Below, in pieces: positions 35,208 through 44,519 of a stretch of 64,000 nucleotides of DNA. Position 1 is the first letter of the stretch, and the number at the start of each line of letters is the position of its first letter. A model generated the notes under the pieces. It did not search any database. It saw only the letters and a list, made by a program, of their open reading frames with translations, and was not told the origin of the DNA. The DNA is from JBBQED01 sp038320345 (lineage in GTDB: Bacteria > Bacteroidota > Bacteroidia > AKYH767-A > OLB10): positions 28,602 through 92,601 of the forward strand of contig JBBQED010000012.1 of the NCBI GenBank assembly GCA_038320345.1, given 5' to 3'. The position numbers and the translations under genes are program-made.

Positions 35208-36191
35208 ATGAAAAGACTAATCTTATCTGTTTTTGCTCTCTTAATCGCCTACGTTTCGGGAGCTCAAAGTAATCTAATCCTATTTACTGAAAATGGCGAA
35301 AAGTTCACTGCTATATTAAATGGGATCCGCCAGAATGAAAAACCTGAAACTAATGTTAAAATCACAAGCCTGAACGCTGAGTTCTATAAGCTCAAAGTGA
35401 TTTTCGACAATCAAGCTTTTGGAGAGAAAAACATGAACGTTGCTGTTGAACCGGGCAGCGAAACCACCTACACGATTAAAAAGAATACAAAAGGGGAATT
35501 TGTTTTAAGGTTGATTAGTTCTGTGCCAATAGCACAAGCCCCTCCGGCACCTGCCTCCCAAACCGTAGTAGTTTATGGGCAAACACCGGCACCTGAACCA
35601 GCACCTGCAGCCACTGTTACGCATCAAACTACTACCACCACTACTACTACAGGAGGAAATGGAAATCCGGATAATGTGAATTTTAATATGGGAATTAATG
35701 TTGGGGAAACAGGAGGAAGCATCAATATGAATATGTCGGGTATGGATGGATCAACTTCTGCTCAAACAACTACTATTCATCAGCAATCTACAACTACCAC
35801 AACAACTACCACAACAACAGATCCTTATTCTGCTCCTGCGCCGGCACCAGTACCTCCCCCAAATTACCTTCCTGGTTATACTGGACCCATTGCTTGTCCT
35901 ATCCCAATGAATCCAGAAGATTTCAGCTCGCTCAAGCAATCAATTAAAGCAAAAAGTTTTGAAGACACTAAAATGACTATCGCTAAACAAGTGGTCGGAA
36001 ATCAATGTTTACTGGTTTCACAAGTCAAAGATCTTCTCGGCCTTTTTTCCTTCGAAGATTCCAAACTTGATCTGGCGAAGTTTTCCTACAACCATACTTA
36101 TGATATTGGAAACTATTTTAAAATTAATGATGTCTTTTCATTTGAATCTTCCACAGAAGAATTGAATGAGTATATTCAATCCAGAAAATAA
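35208..36191 (+). CDS. Secreted DUF4476 protein with Thr/Pro/Ala-rich linker
   Basis: 327 residues. Signal peptide (LILSVFALLIAYVSGAQ), an N-terminal beta domain (~20-110, NLILFTENGEKFTAILNGIRQ), a low-complexity middle with threonine runs and AP-rich stretches (~110-225), and a C-terminal DUF4476 helical domain (MNPEDFSSLKQSIKAKSFEDTK... to the end). DUF4476 is common in exported Bacteroidota proteins and has no known activity. The Thr-rich part may be an O-glycosylated linker. Single gene followed by a good terminator. Confidence 0.85.
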   Translation: MKRLILSVFALLIAYVSGAQSNLILFTENGEKFTAILNGIRQNEKPETNVKITSLNAEFYKLKVIFDNQAFGEKNMNVAVEPGSETTYTIKKNTKGEFVLRLISSVPIAQAPPAPASQTVVVYGQTPAPEPAPAATVTHQTTTTTTTTGGNGNPDNVNFNMGINVGETGGSINMNMSGMDGSTSAQTTTIHQQSTTTTTTTTTTDPYSAPAPAPVPPPNYLPGYTGPIACPIPMNPEDFSSLKQSIKAKSFEDTKMTIAKQVVGNQCLLVSQVKDLLGLFSFEDSKLDLAKFSYNHTYDIGNYFKINDVFSFESSTEELNEYIQSRK

Positions 36192-36210
36192 AATCTGAAA
36201 ATTAAAATGT

Positions 36211-36243
36211 AAATCCTCGTAATTTTTTTACGGGGATTTTTTA
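36211..36243 (+). terminator. Rho-independent terminator after the DUF4476 gene
   Basis: Stem AATCCTCGTAA / TTACGGGGATT around a T-rich loop, followed by a T run on the plus strand. Confidence 0.8.
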
Positions 36244-36344
36244 TTGGATAACTGGAAAACAATACGAATCCTTCACGTAAATAGGGATACTTAACAGTTG
36301 CATTATTTGTTTATTTACTTAATCGGCTGTTTGAATGTCCTTAT

Positions 36345-36352
36345 TACCTTTG
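36345..36352 (+). promoter_or_regulatory. Candidate -7 box (TACCTTTG) of the DUF423 gene
   Basis: Fits TAnnTTTG and ends only four bases before the ATG at 36357, so the mRNA would be leaderless or nearly so. No good -33 element at usual spacing. Confidence 0.4.
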
Positions 36353-36356
36353 TACC

Positions 36357-36758
36357 ATGACAGACAAAACTATTTTGAGGGTAGCTTCTATTGCGGGTTT
36401 ATTGTCAGTTGCTTTAGGAGCTTTCGGTGCACATGGATTAAAAGCATTGGTAGATGAAAAATCACTAGCCATTTTTGATACCGCTACCCGTTATCAGATG
36501 TTTCATGCGCTTGCCTTATTACTAGTTGCTGTACAGATGAAATCGGGTTCAAGCAGATTTTATAAATATACTGCCATCAGTTTTATCTTAGGAATTATCT
36601 TTTTCAGTGGTTCGCTTTATTTACTTGCAATCCGTTCATTATTAGGAGCGGAACTCAGTTGGTTAGGTCCAATCACTCCTTTAGGCGGTTTGTTCTTTAT
36701 TATGGGCTGGATATTTCTTTTTATTTCTGCTTCAAAAACCTCCATCGAAGCAGATTAA
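36357..36758 (+). CDS. DUF423 (YgdD-like) small membrane protein
   Basis: 133 residues with four membrane helices. The N-terminal family signature is plain: VASIAGLLSVALGAFGAHGLKALVDEKSLAIFDTATRYQMFHALALLLVA. The C-terminal part, LLGAELSWLGPITPLGGLFFIMGW, is equally conserved. The function of DUF423 proteins is not known. It is followed 40 bases later by a small lipoprotein gene that may share its transcript. Confidence 0.9.
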   Translation: MTDKTILRVASIAGLLSVALGAFGAHGLKALVDEKSLAIFDTATRYQMFHALALLLVAVQMKSGSSRFYKYTAISFILGIIFFSGSLYLLAIRSLLGAELSWLGPITPLGGLFFIMGWIFLFISASKTSIEAD

Positions 36759-36797
36759 TGTATAATTTTAAAATTAAATCAATTCAAGTTTTCAACT

Positions 36798-37268
36798 ATG
36801 AAAGCCCTCCTCATCATTTTGTTTGCAATTGGTCTTAGTGCCTGTAAACCACCGAAGGAAACTACCGTGAAAGAATCTACACCTCCAACTAAAACCGTTG
36901 AAAATCAGGCATCTGTTGTTTCGGAAGGTGCTCAAACCCAAGGTGAAATCTATAATCGGGAAAATCTAGCTCAGCAGCCGGATACTTTTCGGTTAGTTGT
37001 TTCTTTCATCAGTATCGGTGCAGGCACTGATCCTGAGGCTCCAGAACTCCTAAGTAATTATATTTCAGCCTATACTGAGAAAACCGGAAAAAGGATATCC
37101 TTTGCTATGATGCCATGGGGCAGGGAAGGAGAAACCGATCAGTGCTTCACCCTCAAGGAGCTAACTGCAGGTGAACAAGCTGATTTTATTAAAGGTATTC
37201 GCTCAACAATGGCAAACCATGATCTGGTTCAGATTGTTGAAATGATGAAAAACCGGTTGAAAAGGTGA
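36798..37268 (+). CDS. Small lipoprotein of unknown function
   Basis: 156 residues. Lipoprotein signal with lipobox (IGLSACKPP, Cys ~16), a Thr/Pro/Glu-rich linker to ~residue 55, then a compact domain (TFRLVVSFISIGAGTDPEAPELLSNYISAYTEKTG, FAMMPWGREGETDQCFTLKELTAGEQADFI). I do not recognise the family. The position after DUF423 gives no functional hint. Export and membrane anchoring are inferred from the lipobox. Confidence 0.72.
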   Translation: MKALLIILFAIGLSACKPPKETTVKESTPPTKTVENQASVVSEGAQTQGEIYNRENLAQQPDTFRLVVSFISIGAGTDPEAPELLSNYISAYTEKTGKRISFAMMPWGREGETDQCFTLKELTAGEQADFIKGIRSTMANHDLVQIVEMMKNRLKR

Positions 37269-37298
37269 TTCGAATCAGGTTGACTTAACTCGGTATTT

Positions 37299-37306
37299 TA
37301 CGTTTC
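37299..37306 (+). promoter_or_regulatory. Candidate -7 box (TACGTTTC) of pckA
   Basis: TACGTTTC differs from TAnnTTTG at one base. A TTG at 37280-37282 lies 16 bases upstream, close to the usual -33 spacing. The predicted leader is about 18 bases. Confidence 0.35.
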
Positions 37307-37330
37307 TTTGCAAAAATATTAGCTTACTCT

Positions 37331-38947
37331 ATGAACGAATACGGAATCAAAAACCCGAAAGCATCGGTTGCCGACTTGGGTCTTAAAAATGTAGCCGCAG
37401 CATACTGGAATCTTACTCCGGCAGAACTTGTTGAAGAAACCATTCTTCAAGGTCAGGGCGAATTAACCGATACCGGGGCTTTAGCCATTGATACAGGTGA
37501 ATTTACTGGACGCTCTCCAAAAGATAAATTTACAGTGATTGATGCTGAAACTGAAAATACAGTTTGGTGGGGCGATATCAATATTAAATTTGATAAGGAA
37601 AAGTTTGATCAGATGTTTACTCGTCTGTCGGCTTATCTTACCGGACGTGAAGTTTATGTTCGTGATTGTTATGCCTGTGCGGATCCGCGCTATCGTTTAA
37701 ATGTACGTGTAGTTACGGAATATCCTTGGCAGAATCTTTTCGTAAACAATCTTTTCTTACGTCCTACACGTGAAGAGTTAAATACGATTAATCCAGATTG
37801 GGTGATTATTAATGCTCCCGGTTTCAGAGCTGATCCTGCAATTGATTCCACTCGTCAGCATAATTTTGCGATGATTAATTTCACAAAAAAAATGATCTTG
37901 ATTGGTGGTACTGGTTATACCGGTGAAATCAAAAAGGGAATTTTTACGGTGCTGAATTATATTTTACCACAACATAAGAATGTGTTGAGTATGCATTGCT
38001 CTGCCAATATTGGTAAGGATGGTGATACTGCTTTATTCTTTGGACTCTCGGGTACAGGAAAAACAACGCTGAGTGCAGATCCTGATCGTGGGTTGATTGG
38101 AGATGATGAACATGGATGGAGTGATGACTCTGTTTTTAATTTCGAAGGTGGATGCTATGCGAAGTGCGTAAATCTTTCTAAAGAAAAAGAGCCACAGATC
38201 TTTGGTGCAATTCGTTTTGGATCATTGTTAGAGAATATTGAATTCTATCCTGGCACCACGACTACGGATTATGATAATATCAGCAAAACAGAAAATACGA
38301 GGGTAGCCTATCCAATCGATTATATCGATAATGCAGTGGAACCTTCCGTTGCTAAAACTCCTAAAAATATTTTCTTCCTTACATGCGATGCATTTGGAGT
38401 ATTACCTCCAATTAGTCGTTTGGATAATGCACAAGCCATGTATCATTTTATCTCAGGATATACTGCGAAAGTTGCAGGAACTGAGATGGGAATTACAGAA
38501 CCCACTACTACTTTTTCAGCATGTTTTGGAAAAGCATTTCTCCCATTACATCCTGCAAAGTATGCAGAGTTGTTAGGTAAGAAGTTAAAAGCAGATCCAA
38601 GTATTAAAGTATGGCTGGTAAACACTGGTTGGACTGGAGGATCGTATGGTGTAGGTTCAAGGATGAAATTGAGTTATACTCGAGCGATGATTACGGCAGC
38701 ATTGAATGGAGAATTTGATAATACTGAATTTGAAGAGTTGCCGATATTCAAACTCCGTATGCCAAAAGCATGTACAAATGTTCCTACTGAAATTTTGAAT
38801 CCACGTAATACATGGACTGATAAAGCTGCTTATGATTCAAAAGCAATTGATCTGGCAGTTCAATTCGTTAAAAATTTCGCTCAGTATGCGGATGGTGCGA
38901 GTGAAGAAATTCTATCTGCGGCTCCTTCAGTTGCTGAAACAGCCTAA
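37331..38947 (+). CDS. pckA: Phosphoenolpyruvate carboxykinase (ATP)
   Basis: 538-residue cytosolic enzyme that interconverts oxaloacetate + ATP and PEP + CO2 (gluconeogenesis, or carbon fixation in the reverse direction). Motifs: TGRSPKDKFTV near residue 60, SMHCSANIGKDGDTALFFGLSGTGKTTLS with the Walker-like kinase-1a loop (~residues 220-250), the metal-binding LIGDDEHGWSDDSVFNFEGGCYAK (kinase-2 region), and NTGWTGG near 435. The length is typical of the ATP-type enzyme. Monocistronic with a strong terminator. Confidence 0.97.
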   Translation: MNEYGIKNPKASVADLGLKNVAAAYWNLTPAELVEETILQGQGELTDTGALAIDTGEFTGRSPKDKFTVIDAETENTVWWGDINIKFDKEKFDQMFTRLSAYLTGREVYVRDCYACADPRYRLNVRVVTEYPWQNLFVNNLFLRPTREELNTINPDWVIINAPGFRADPAIDSTRQHNFAMINFTKKMILIGGTGYTGEIKKGIFTVLNYILPQHKNVLSMHCSANIGKDGDTALFFGLSGTGKTTLSADPDRGLIGDDEHGWSDDSVFNFEGGCYAKCVNLSKEKEPQIFGAIRFGSLLENIEFYPGTTTTDYDNISKTENTRVAYPIDYIDNAVEPSVAKTPKNIFFLTCDAFGVLPPISRLDNAQAMYHFISGYTAKVAGTEMGITEPTTTFSACFGKAFLPLHPAKYAELLGKKLKADPSIKVWLVNTGWTGGSYGVGSRMKLSYTRAMITAALNGEFDNTEFEELPIFKLRMPKACTNVPTEILNPRNTWTDKAAYDSKAIDLAVQFVKNFAQYADGASEEILSAAPSVAETA

Positions 38948-38963
38948 CCCAATATTAATTTAG

Positions 38964-39003
38964 AAAAACTGGCTGCTTCTTATCTGAGGCAGCCAGTTTT
39001 TTT
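38964..39003 (+). terminator. Strong terminator of pckA
   Basis: Perfect stem AAAACTGGCTGC / GCAGCCAGTTTT with a 12-base loop and a following T run. Confidence 0.9.
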
Positions 39004-39049
39004 ATCAGAAAAAATTAACTGTTCCTACTTCTGCATCCCCTGTTCCAAT

Positions 39050-39754
39050 ATGCATTTATTTTATTGTCCTGATCTATCTGCTCCGATTTTGTCATTACCC
39101 GATGACGAAGCTTATCATGCTGCTAATGTGTTGCGACTGAAAACTGGAACAACAGTATTGATGACCGATGGAAAAGGAAGAATGATAACTGCAAAATTTC
39201 TAGAAATTACAGCGAAGCATTGCCAGGCAGTGATTATTTCGGAAGTACCGGTAAAACAACGTCAGCATCGCTTACACCTTGCCGTAGCTCCTACCAAACA
39301 GATCGATCGTTTTGAATGGTTTCTTGAAAAAGCTACTGAAATCGGTATTGAAGAAATCACACCTTTACACTGCCGTTTTTCAGAGAGGAAAGAAGTAAAG
39401 CCCGAACGGCTCGAAAAATTATTAGTATCGGCAGCAAAACAAAGTAGACATGCTCTTTTTCCCGTTTTGCATCCCATGCAAAAATTCAATGAGTTCATCA
39501 ATACACAAGAACTTGCTGGTAAGTATGCTTTAATAGGTCATTGTGCTGAAGGAACAAAAATTGAAATGAAAGCCGTTTTTCAGGCACCTGGGGATGCGTT
39601 AATCTTGATAGGACCAGAGGGGGATTTTTCAACTGAAGAGATCACAATGGCCATCAATAAAGGCTTCCAAGCGGTCGCCATTGGTGATTATCGCCTGAGG
39701 TCCGAAACAGCTGCTATTGCCTCCGCAATGACCTTCGCATTTAGTTTTGATTAA
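39050..39754 (+). CDS. rsmE: 16S rRNA (uracil(1498)-N3)-methyltransferase
   Basis: 234-residue SPOUT-class RNA methyltransferase that methylates U1498 of 16S rRNA. An N-terminal PUA-like part (HAANVLRLKTGTTVLMTDGKGRMITAKF) and a C-terminal trefoil-knot SAM-binding part (DALILIGPEGDFSTEEITMA ... VAIGDYRLRSETAAIAS) identify the family, as does the central QIDRFEWFLEKATEIGIEEITPLHC. Normal length. The DUF4159 gene follows at 55 bases and may be co-transcribed. Confidence 0.94.
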   Translation: MHLFYCPDLSAPILSLPDDEAYHAANVLRLKTGTTVLMTDGKGRMITAKFLEITAKHCQAVIISEVPVKQRQHRLHLAVAPTKQIDRFEWFLEKATEIGIEEITPLHCRFSERKEVKPERLEKLLVSAAKQSRHALFPVLHPMQKFNEFINTQELAGKYALIGHCAEGTKIEMKAVFQAPGDALILIGPEGDFSTEEITMAINKGFQAVAIGDYRLRSETAAIASAMTFAFSFD

Positions 39755-39809
39755 ATATGAAGCCATACTTTATCGTTTCTTCAGGAAGGAATTCTACATT
39801 TGTAGGCAG

Positions 39810-40475
39810 ATGAATAAAAAGGTTCTTTTAGTGTTTTTTGCGTCTTTCTTTCTATTGATAGCTTCCCGCTCACCGGAACCTTCAATTAAGATTGCCTTAT
39901 TGAAATATAATGGTGGTGGCGATTGGTATGCAAATCTGGAAACCTCACTTCGCAATCTGATTGCATTCTGTAATCAGAATATGGGCACTACGATTGCTCC
40001 TGAACAAGCTGTTGTTGAGGTGGGAAGTCCAGATTTATTCAACTTTCCTTTTGTGCACATGACAGGACATGGAAATGTTGTTTTCAATCCTCAAGAAGCA
40101 GCTAATCTGCGTAATTATTTAATCGGTGGAGGATTTCTTCACATTTCAGATAATTACGGAATGGATAAATTCATCCGTCCTGAAATGAAGAAAGTATTTC
40201 CAGAATTGGAATTTGTTGAATTACCGTTTAATCATCCTGTATATCATCAGAAATATGATTTTAATTCGGGCCCACCTAAAATCCATGAGCATGATGGAAC
40301 AACGGCACAGGGCTTCGGATTGATTTATAATGGTCGCCTCGTTTGTTATTACGATTATGAATGCGATTTAGGTGATGGATGGGAAGATTCTGAAGTCCAT
40401 AAGGATTCTCCAGAAACCCATCAAAAAGCGCTGAAGATGGGTGCTAACTTGATTAACTACGCATTTACTAACTGA
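39810..40475 (+). CDS. Secreted DUF4159 protein
   Basis: 221 residues from the ATG at 39810, which starts the signal peptide (KKVLLVFFASFFLLIASRS). The DUF4159 domain covers the rest: KIALLKYNGGGDWYANLETSLRNLIAF, FPFVHMTGHGNVVFN, NLRNYLIGGGFLHISDNYGMDKFIRPEMKKVFP. The fold is related to class I glutamine amidotransferase-like/BatA-type domains, but the catalytic role is unknown. The longer frame from 39747 overlaps rsmE and is rejected. Confidence 0.85.
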   Translation: MNKKVLLVFFASFFLLIASRSPEPSIKIALLKYNGGGDWYANLETSLRNLIAFCNQNMGTTIAPEQAVVEVGSPDLFNFPFVHMTGHGNVVFNPQEAANLRNYLIGGGFLHISDNYGMDKFIRPEMKKVFPELEFVELPFNHPVYHQKYDFNSGPPKIHEHDGTTAQGFGLIYNGRLVCYYDYECDLGDGWEDSEVHKDSPETHQKALKMGANLINYAFTN

Positions 40476-40489
40476 TTGTATTACATATA

Positions 40490-40813
40490 ATGTTCCGCCT
40501 CCGAAAAATTTCTGCAATATTCCTGCTGGCATTGAGCCTGCAGTGGGTAGTGCCAAGGGAATTATGGCATGAGCTCTGTGAACATACCGATAGCGTAGAT
40601 TGTCAGACCACCGATAATACTACTTCAGTAAGCATTCAGCACGAACATTGTCTTGTACTAGAACTTTCATTGCCGCCCATGTGGCAGGAAGCACAGCATT
40701 TTAATTTTATTGCAGATGCAGATGCGGCTTCTCACTTTGTGAATAGAGACATTACTCCACCGGCAATTATTGCCTTGGTTTCTGGTAATCGTGGACCCCC
40801 TTCAATAATTTGA
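40490..40813 (+). CDS. Small exported His/Cys-containing protein beside a TonB receptor
   Basis: 107 residues with an N-terminal hydrophobic segment (ISAIFLLALSLQWVVP) and possible metal ligands in HELCEHTDSVDC and QHEHC (three His/Cys clusters in residues ~27-55). It ends IIALVSGNRGPPSII. It is not a family I can name, but short His/Cys-rich exported proteins next to TonB receptors occur in Bacteroidota metal loci. The receptor gene starts 125 bases downstream. Metal binding is inference. Confidence 0.6.
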   Translation: MFRLRKISAIFLLALSLQWVVPRELWHELCEHTDSVDCQTTDNTTSVSIQHEHCLVLELSLPPMWQEAQHFNFIADADAASHFVNRDITPPAIIALVSGNRGPPSII

Positions 40814-40938
40814 TTTTTTATTTAAACTTAATCACTTAGCTTTTTAACGGAGTGTAATCTTCTGTGAGTTTAGCTAAATCCTTTAGGAATCGAATTTTAA
40901 AATTCAGTTCCTGAAAATCATTTTATTAATTCCACATC

Positions 40939-43215
40939 ATGAAAAAAACAGTATTGTATTTACTGATGATAATAGCTGCGTCAAATTCATTCGCACAAAC
41001 AACATTCACAGGCAAAGTCACAGATAAATCTAATGGAGAAAATATCATTGGCGCCAGCGTTTATATTGCAGATTTAAGAGCCGGCGTTGTCACAGATCTA
41101 AATGGCGTTTATACTTTTGAAAATATTCCCAAACGAAAATTTCTCGTTCAAGTAAAATTGTTGGGTTATACTACAATCTCAGAAACTGTTGATCTGAGTA
41201 AGACAGATCATATGGATTTTAAATTATCAACTTCGGTATTGGAAACAAATGAGGTGGTAGTAACAGGAAGTGCATTCATTACTGATAATAATCGGAATAG
41301 TTTATCGGTAACTCCAGTAGATCGCAAACAATTGGAAACTTCTGGAGCAGCGAATATTTCGGACGCTCTCGCTCAGGTTCCAGGAGTAAGTGGAATCAGT
41401 ACTGGAGGTGCAATCAGCAAACCTGTGATCCGTGGATTAGGGTATAACCGAATAGTTACCATCAGTGACGGATTAAGACAAGAAGGTCAACAATGGGGCG
41501 ATGAACATGGATTGGAAATTGATCAGTTTGCTGCCGATAGAATTGAAATTCTTAAAGGACCTTCGAGTTTATTGTATGGGTCCGATGCGATTGGTGGTGT
41601 GATAAATATTCTTGAACCAATCCCAGCACCATTAAATACTATTCGAGGAGAATTTGCATCTCAGTATGGAACCAATAACGCACTAATTAGTAATTCTCTG
41701 ATGGCGGAAGGAAATCAAAAAGGATTAATATGGAGACTAAGAGGTACTTACAAAGATGCATCTGCCTATAAAACACCCACTGAGTATATCTATAATTCCG
41801 CATTTAGCGAACAGGATGTAAATGCATTAATCGGAATCAATCGAAAGTGGGGATTCAGTCATTTCCACATTAGTAGCTTTACTATGAAGCCGGGTTTGAT
41901 TGAAGGAGAACGTGACTCTTTAACCGGACAATTTGTTAATTCAAATGGAGAACTAGTCAGTAATAATGCTGCGGATACTAGAAATCTAGATTTGCCCTTT
42001 CAAAAAATTGCTCATCTGAAAATTTCATCGGTGAATAGTTTTTTTATCGGGAAAGGAAATTTGAAATTGGTACTGGGCTGGCAGCAAAATGACCGCAAAG
42101 AATTTGCTGATTCTAGAACGGTGCCTGGATTATTTTTTAGTTTGGAGACGATGAGCGTTGATGCAAAATATTATTTGCCTGAACAAAATGGTATTTCTGC
42201 TGTAGTGGGTTTAAGTTCTTTGCATCAGAAAAATACTAATAAAGGAGATGAGTTTTTGATTCCTGCTTATCAAATGCAGGAGCAAGGAGCTTTCTTTTCT
42301 GTGAAAAAAGATTTCACTAAAATGAGCCTGAATGCCGGTCTGCGATTTGACAATAGAACGATCAACGGGGATCAGTTGGATACTTTGTTTCAGTCGTTCA
42401 AGACCAATATAAACGCTTTCTCAGGATCATTAGGGATGGCTTATATTTTCAATGAAAAAGTCAGTGTTAAATTTAATGCAGGAAGAGGTTTCCGAGCTCC
42501 TAATATTTCGGAACTCGCAGCGAATGGTGTGCATGAAGGAACATTTAGATATGAAATCGGAAATCCTGACTTACACCCAGAAACTAGTTTGCAATTTGAT
42601 TTGGGTACGGATGTTACCTATAAAAAAGCAGTTGCTACAATTTCTGCATTTTATAATCTGATTGATAATTTTATCTATTACCGTAATACAAATAATGAAA
42701 CAAAAGAGGTTTCAAGTGTTCCTTATCCTGTCTATCGTTATGTGCAAGGGCAATCTTCATTGTATGGTTTAGAAGCTGGCCTGGATTTGCATGTGATTGA
42801 TCCGCTTCATTTCGAAAATACAATCGCTTACGTGGTTGGAACAAATGAAGAAGCGAATGAGCCTCTTCCATTTATTCCTCCCTTCCATTTTACGAGTTCA
42901 TTGAATTATTCCATAGAAAGAAAAATCAATGCACATCTTCGTGATTCCTATCTTAAATTCGGAGTAGATGTTTATTCCAAACAAGATCGCCTTGATGCAT
43001 TTGAAACTACTACGAATGGTGCAGTTGTATTTAATGCAGGAATTGGTACGAGTGTGAAAATAGGCAAGCAATGGGCTAGTATTTTTGCACTTTGTTCTAA
43101 TCTCACTGATGTGTCATATTATAATCACTTGAGTCGGTTAAAAGATGCTGGAATATACAGCATGGGACGAAATATAACTTTCGGATTAAGTCTTCCCTTT
43201 GGGTTGAAGAATTGA
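40939..43215 (+). CDS. TonB-dependent outer-membrane receptor with CarboxypepD_reg-like domain
   Basis: 758 residues. Signal peptide (YLLMIIAASNSFAQ), an N-terminal carboxypeptidase-regulatory-like domain (~20-105, TFTGKVTDKSNGENIIGASVYI), and a plug (~110-230, LAQVPGVSGISTGGAISKPVIRGLGYNRIVTISDGLRQEGQQWGDEHGLEIDQF...IEILKGPSSLLYGSDAIGGVINI, in several segments). A 22-strand barrel follows, with the NLTDVSYYNHLSRLKD near-C-terminal motif. The HxLE- and DH-rich plug resembles metal/siderophore or copper receptors. With the His/Cys-rich neighbour, transition-metal uptake is likely but not shown. Confidence 0.93.
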   Translation: MKKTVLYLLMIIAASNSFAQTTFTGKVTDKSNGENIIGASVYIADLRAGVVTDLNGVYTFENIPKRKFLVQVKLLGYTTISETVDLSKTDHMDFKLSTSVLETNEVVVTGSAFITDNNRNSLSVTPVDRKQLETSGAANISDALAQVPGVSGISTGGAISKPVIRGLGYNRIVTISDGLRQEGQQWGDEHGLEIDQFAADRIEILKGPSSLLYGSDAIGGVINILEPIPAPLNTIRGEFASQYGTNNALISNSLMAEGNQKGLIWRLRGTYKDASAYKTPTEYIYNSAFSEQDVNALIGINRKWGFSHFHISSFTMKPGLIEGERDSLTGQFVNSNGELVSNNAADTRNLDLPFQKIAHLKISSVNSFFIGKGNLKLVLGWQQNDRKEFADSRTVPGLFFSLETMSVDAKYYLPEQNGISAVVGLSSLHQKNTNKGDEFLIPAYQMQEQGAFFSVKKDFTKMSLNAGLRFDNRTINGDQLDTLFQSFKTNINAFSGSLGMAYIFNEKVSVKFNAGRGFRAPNISELAANGVHEGTFRYEIGNPDLHPETSLQFDLGTDVTYKKAVATISAFYNLIDNFIYYRNTNNETKEVSSVPYPVYRYVQGQSSLYGLEAGLDLHVIDPLHFENTIAYVVGTNEEANEPLPFIPPFHFTSSLNYSIERKINAHLRDSYLKFGVDVYSKQDRLDAFETTTNGAVVFNAGIGTSVKIGKQWASIFALCSNLTDVSYYNHLSRLKDAGIYSMGRNITFGLSLPFGLKN

Positions 43216-43219
43216 TTTC

Positions 43220-43260
43220 AAATAGGGCTGAACCATTTCGTTTAGCCCTATTTTTTTTTT
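43220..43260 (+). terminator. Terminator after the TonB receptor gene
   Basis: Stem AATAGGGCT / AGCCCTATT with a ~14-base loop, directly followed by a run of ten T. Confidence 0.85.
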
Positions 43261-43327
43261 CAGATTTCATCACATGGATAGAAATCGATCAGTGCTTTTT
43301 TTAATTGTTTATCTTCGTTACTATCTT

Positions 43328-44488
43328 ATGGATACAACTGAACTTAAATTTGTAATTTCCACTTACGAAGGCTTGGAAGAAATTCTTGCGAAAGAGCTTC
43401 AACAACTGGGTGGAAGAGGTATTGAAATTCATCGCAGAGCGGTTTCTTGTACGGGGGATAAAGGTTTTATGTACAAAGCGAATTTTAGCTTGCGTACCGC
43501 CCTTCGCGTGATGCTGCGAATTACTTCTTTCGATATAAAAAATGGAGAGGATTTATACAATGGAGTGAAGGCGATTAACTGGTTAGCATACATGACCGTT
43601 GATCAAACTTTCGCAGTTCGTTGTATTTTGAGCTCTGAACTTTTTGAAAATAATTTATTTCCGGCACTCAAAGCAAAAGATGCAGTAGCGGATCAATTTA
43701 GAGAAGCTTTTGAAAAACGTCCGGATGTAGAAAAGCAAGTTCCTGACTTAGAAATTAATTTGTTTATCAATCAGGAAAATTGCACGGTACTCCTAAATTC
43801 ATCGGGTGAGTCATTGCATAAAAGAGGATATCGTGATGAAGTAGATAAAGCACCATTGAGTGAAGTGATGGCGGCAGGTTTAGTTATGTTGACAGGATGG
43901 GAGCCCCATAAGCCGCTAATTGATTTCATGTGTGGATCAGGGACTATTCCTATAGAAGCAGCTTTAATAGCAGCTAAAATTCCTCCTGGTATTTTCAGAA
44001 AACAATTTGCGTTTGAAAGATGGATTGGTTTCGATAATGAATTGTATCAGCTCATTCGTGATAAACAAATTGAAAGAATTTCAGATTCTCCTGTTCGGAT
44101 ATTTGCGAGCGATTATGGAAAATCAGTGGTGGATAAAGCCAGAGAGAATATAAAGAGAGCAGGAGTAGATGATATGATTAATCTTAGCATTAGCGATTTT
44201 AATCAAGTTAGTCGCCCCGAAGGAAATGGAGTGGTATTGATTAATCCACCGTATGGTGAAAAGATTGAAGTGGAAGACTTACAGGTGCTTTATAAATCCA
44301 TTGGGGATTGTTTCAAGAAAAAGTATGCGGGATATAAAGCTTGGATCTTTACCGGTTCTCCTGAAGGTGGAAAATCAGTAGGACTAAGATCTAGTAGAAA
44401 AATTAAATTGTTTAACGGACCTATTGAATGTCGATTGCTGGGCTACGAATTGTTTGAAGGGAGTAAAAAAACAAAAGCGGCCGAATAG
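43328..44488 (+). CDS. THUMP-domain class I RNA methyltransferase (RlmL/YpsC-like)
   Basis: 386 residues from the ATG at 43328. The N-terminal THUMP/ferredoxin-like RNA-binding part (STYEGLEEILAKELQQLGG, VRCILSSELFENNLFPALKAKDAVADQFRE) is followed by a Rossmann methyltransferase with SAM-binding LIDFMCGSGTIPIEAALIA, IFASDYGKSVVDKARENIK and the catalytic NPPYGEKI. It corresponds to the N2-guanine 23S rRNA methylase (RlmL N-terminal half) type. The frame upstream to 43274 is open but the shorter start fits the family. Confidence 0.9.
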   Translation: MDTTELKFVISTYEGLEEILAKELQQLGGRGIEIHRRAVSCTGDKGFMYKANFSLRTALRVMLRITSFDIKNGEDLYNGVKAINWLAYMTVDQTFAVRCILSSELFENNLFPALKAKDAVADQFREAFEKRPDVEKQVPDLEINLFINQENCTVLLNSSGESLHKRGYRDEVDKAPLSEVMAAGLVMLTGWEPHKPLIDFMCGSGTIPIEAALIAAKIPPGIFRKQFAFERWIGFDNELYQLIRDKQIERISDSPVRIFASDYGKSVVDKARENIKRAGVDDMINLSISDFNQVSRPEGNGVVLINPPYGEKIEVEDLQVLYKSIGDCFKKKYAGYKAWIFTGSPEGGKSVGLRSSRKIKLFNGPIECRLLGYELFEGSKKTKAAE

Positions 44489-44504
44489 CCGCTTTTGTTT
44501 TTTA
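44468..44504. terminator. Bidirectional terminator overlapping the methyltransferase stop
   Basis: Stem AAACAAAAGCGGC / GCCGCTTTTGTTT flanking the stop codon, with T runs on both strands. It serves the RNA methyltransferase gene and the convergent zinc ribbon gene. Confidence 0.85.
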
Positions 44505-44519
44505 TGGTTCTTGAAGATA

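Noticed and set aside
35630..35830. Simple repeat or CRISPR-like array
   Set aside because: The repeats are ACN/ACT codon runs encoding threonine inside the DUF4476 protein; there are no regular spacers.
37260..37285. Possible tRNA T-loop (GATTCGAATCAGG)
   Set aside because: No acceptor stem, D-loop or anticodon arm can be paired around it, and the region is the 62-base pckA upstream gap.
43274..43327. Extra 18 residues at the start of the RNA methyltransferase
   Set aside because: The frame is open, but the THUMP domain begins right after the ATG at 43328 and the extension overlaps the terminator-proximal region.
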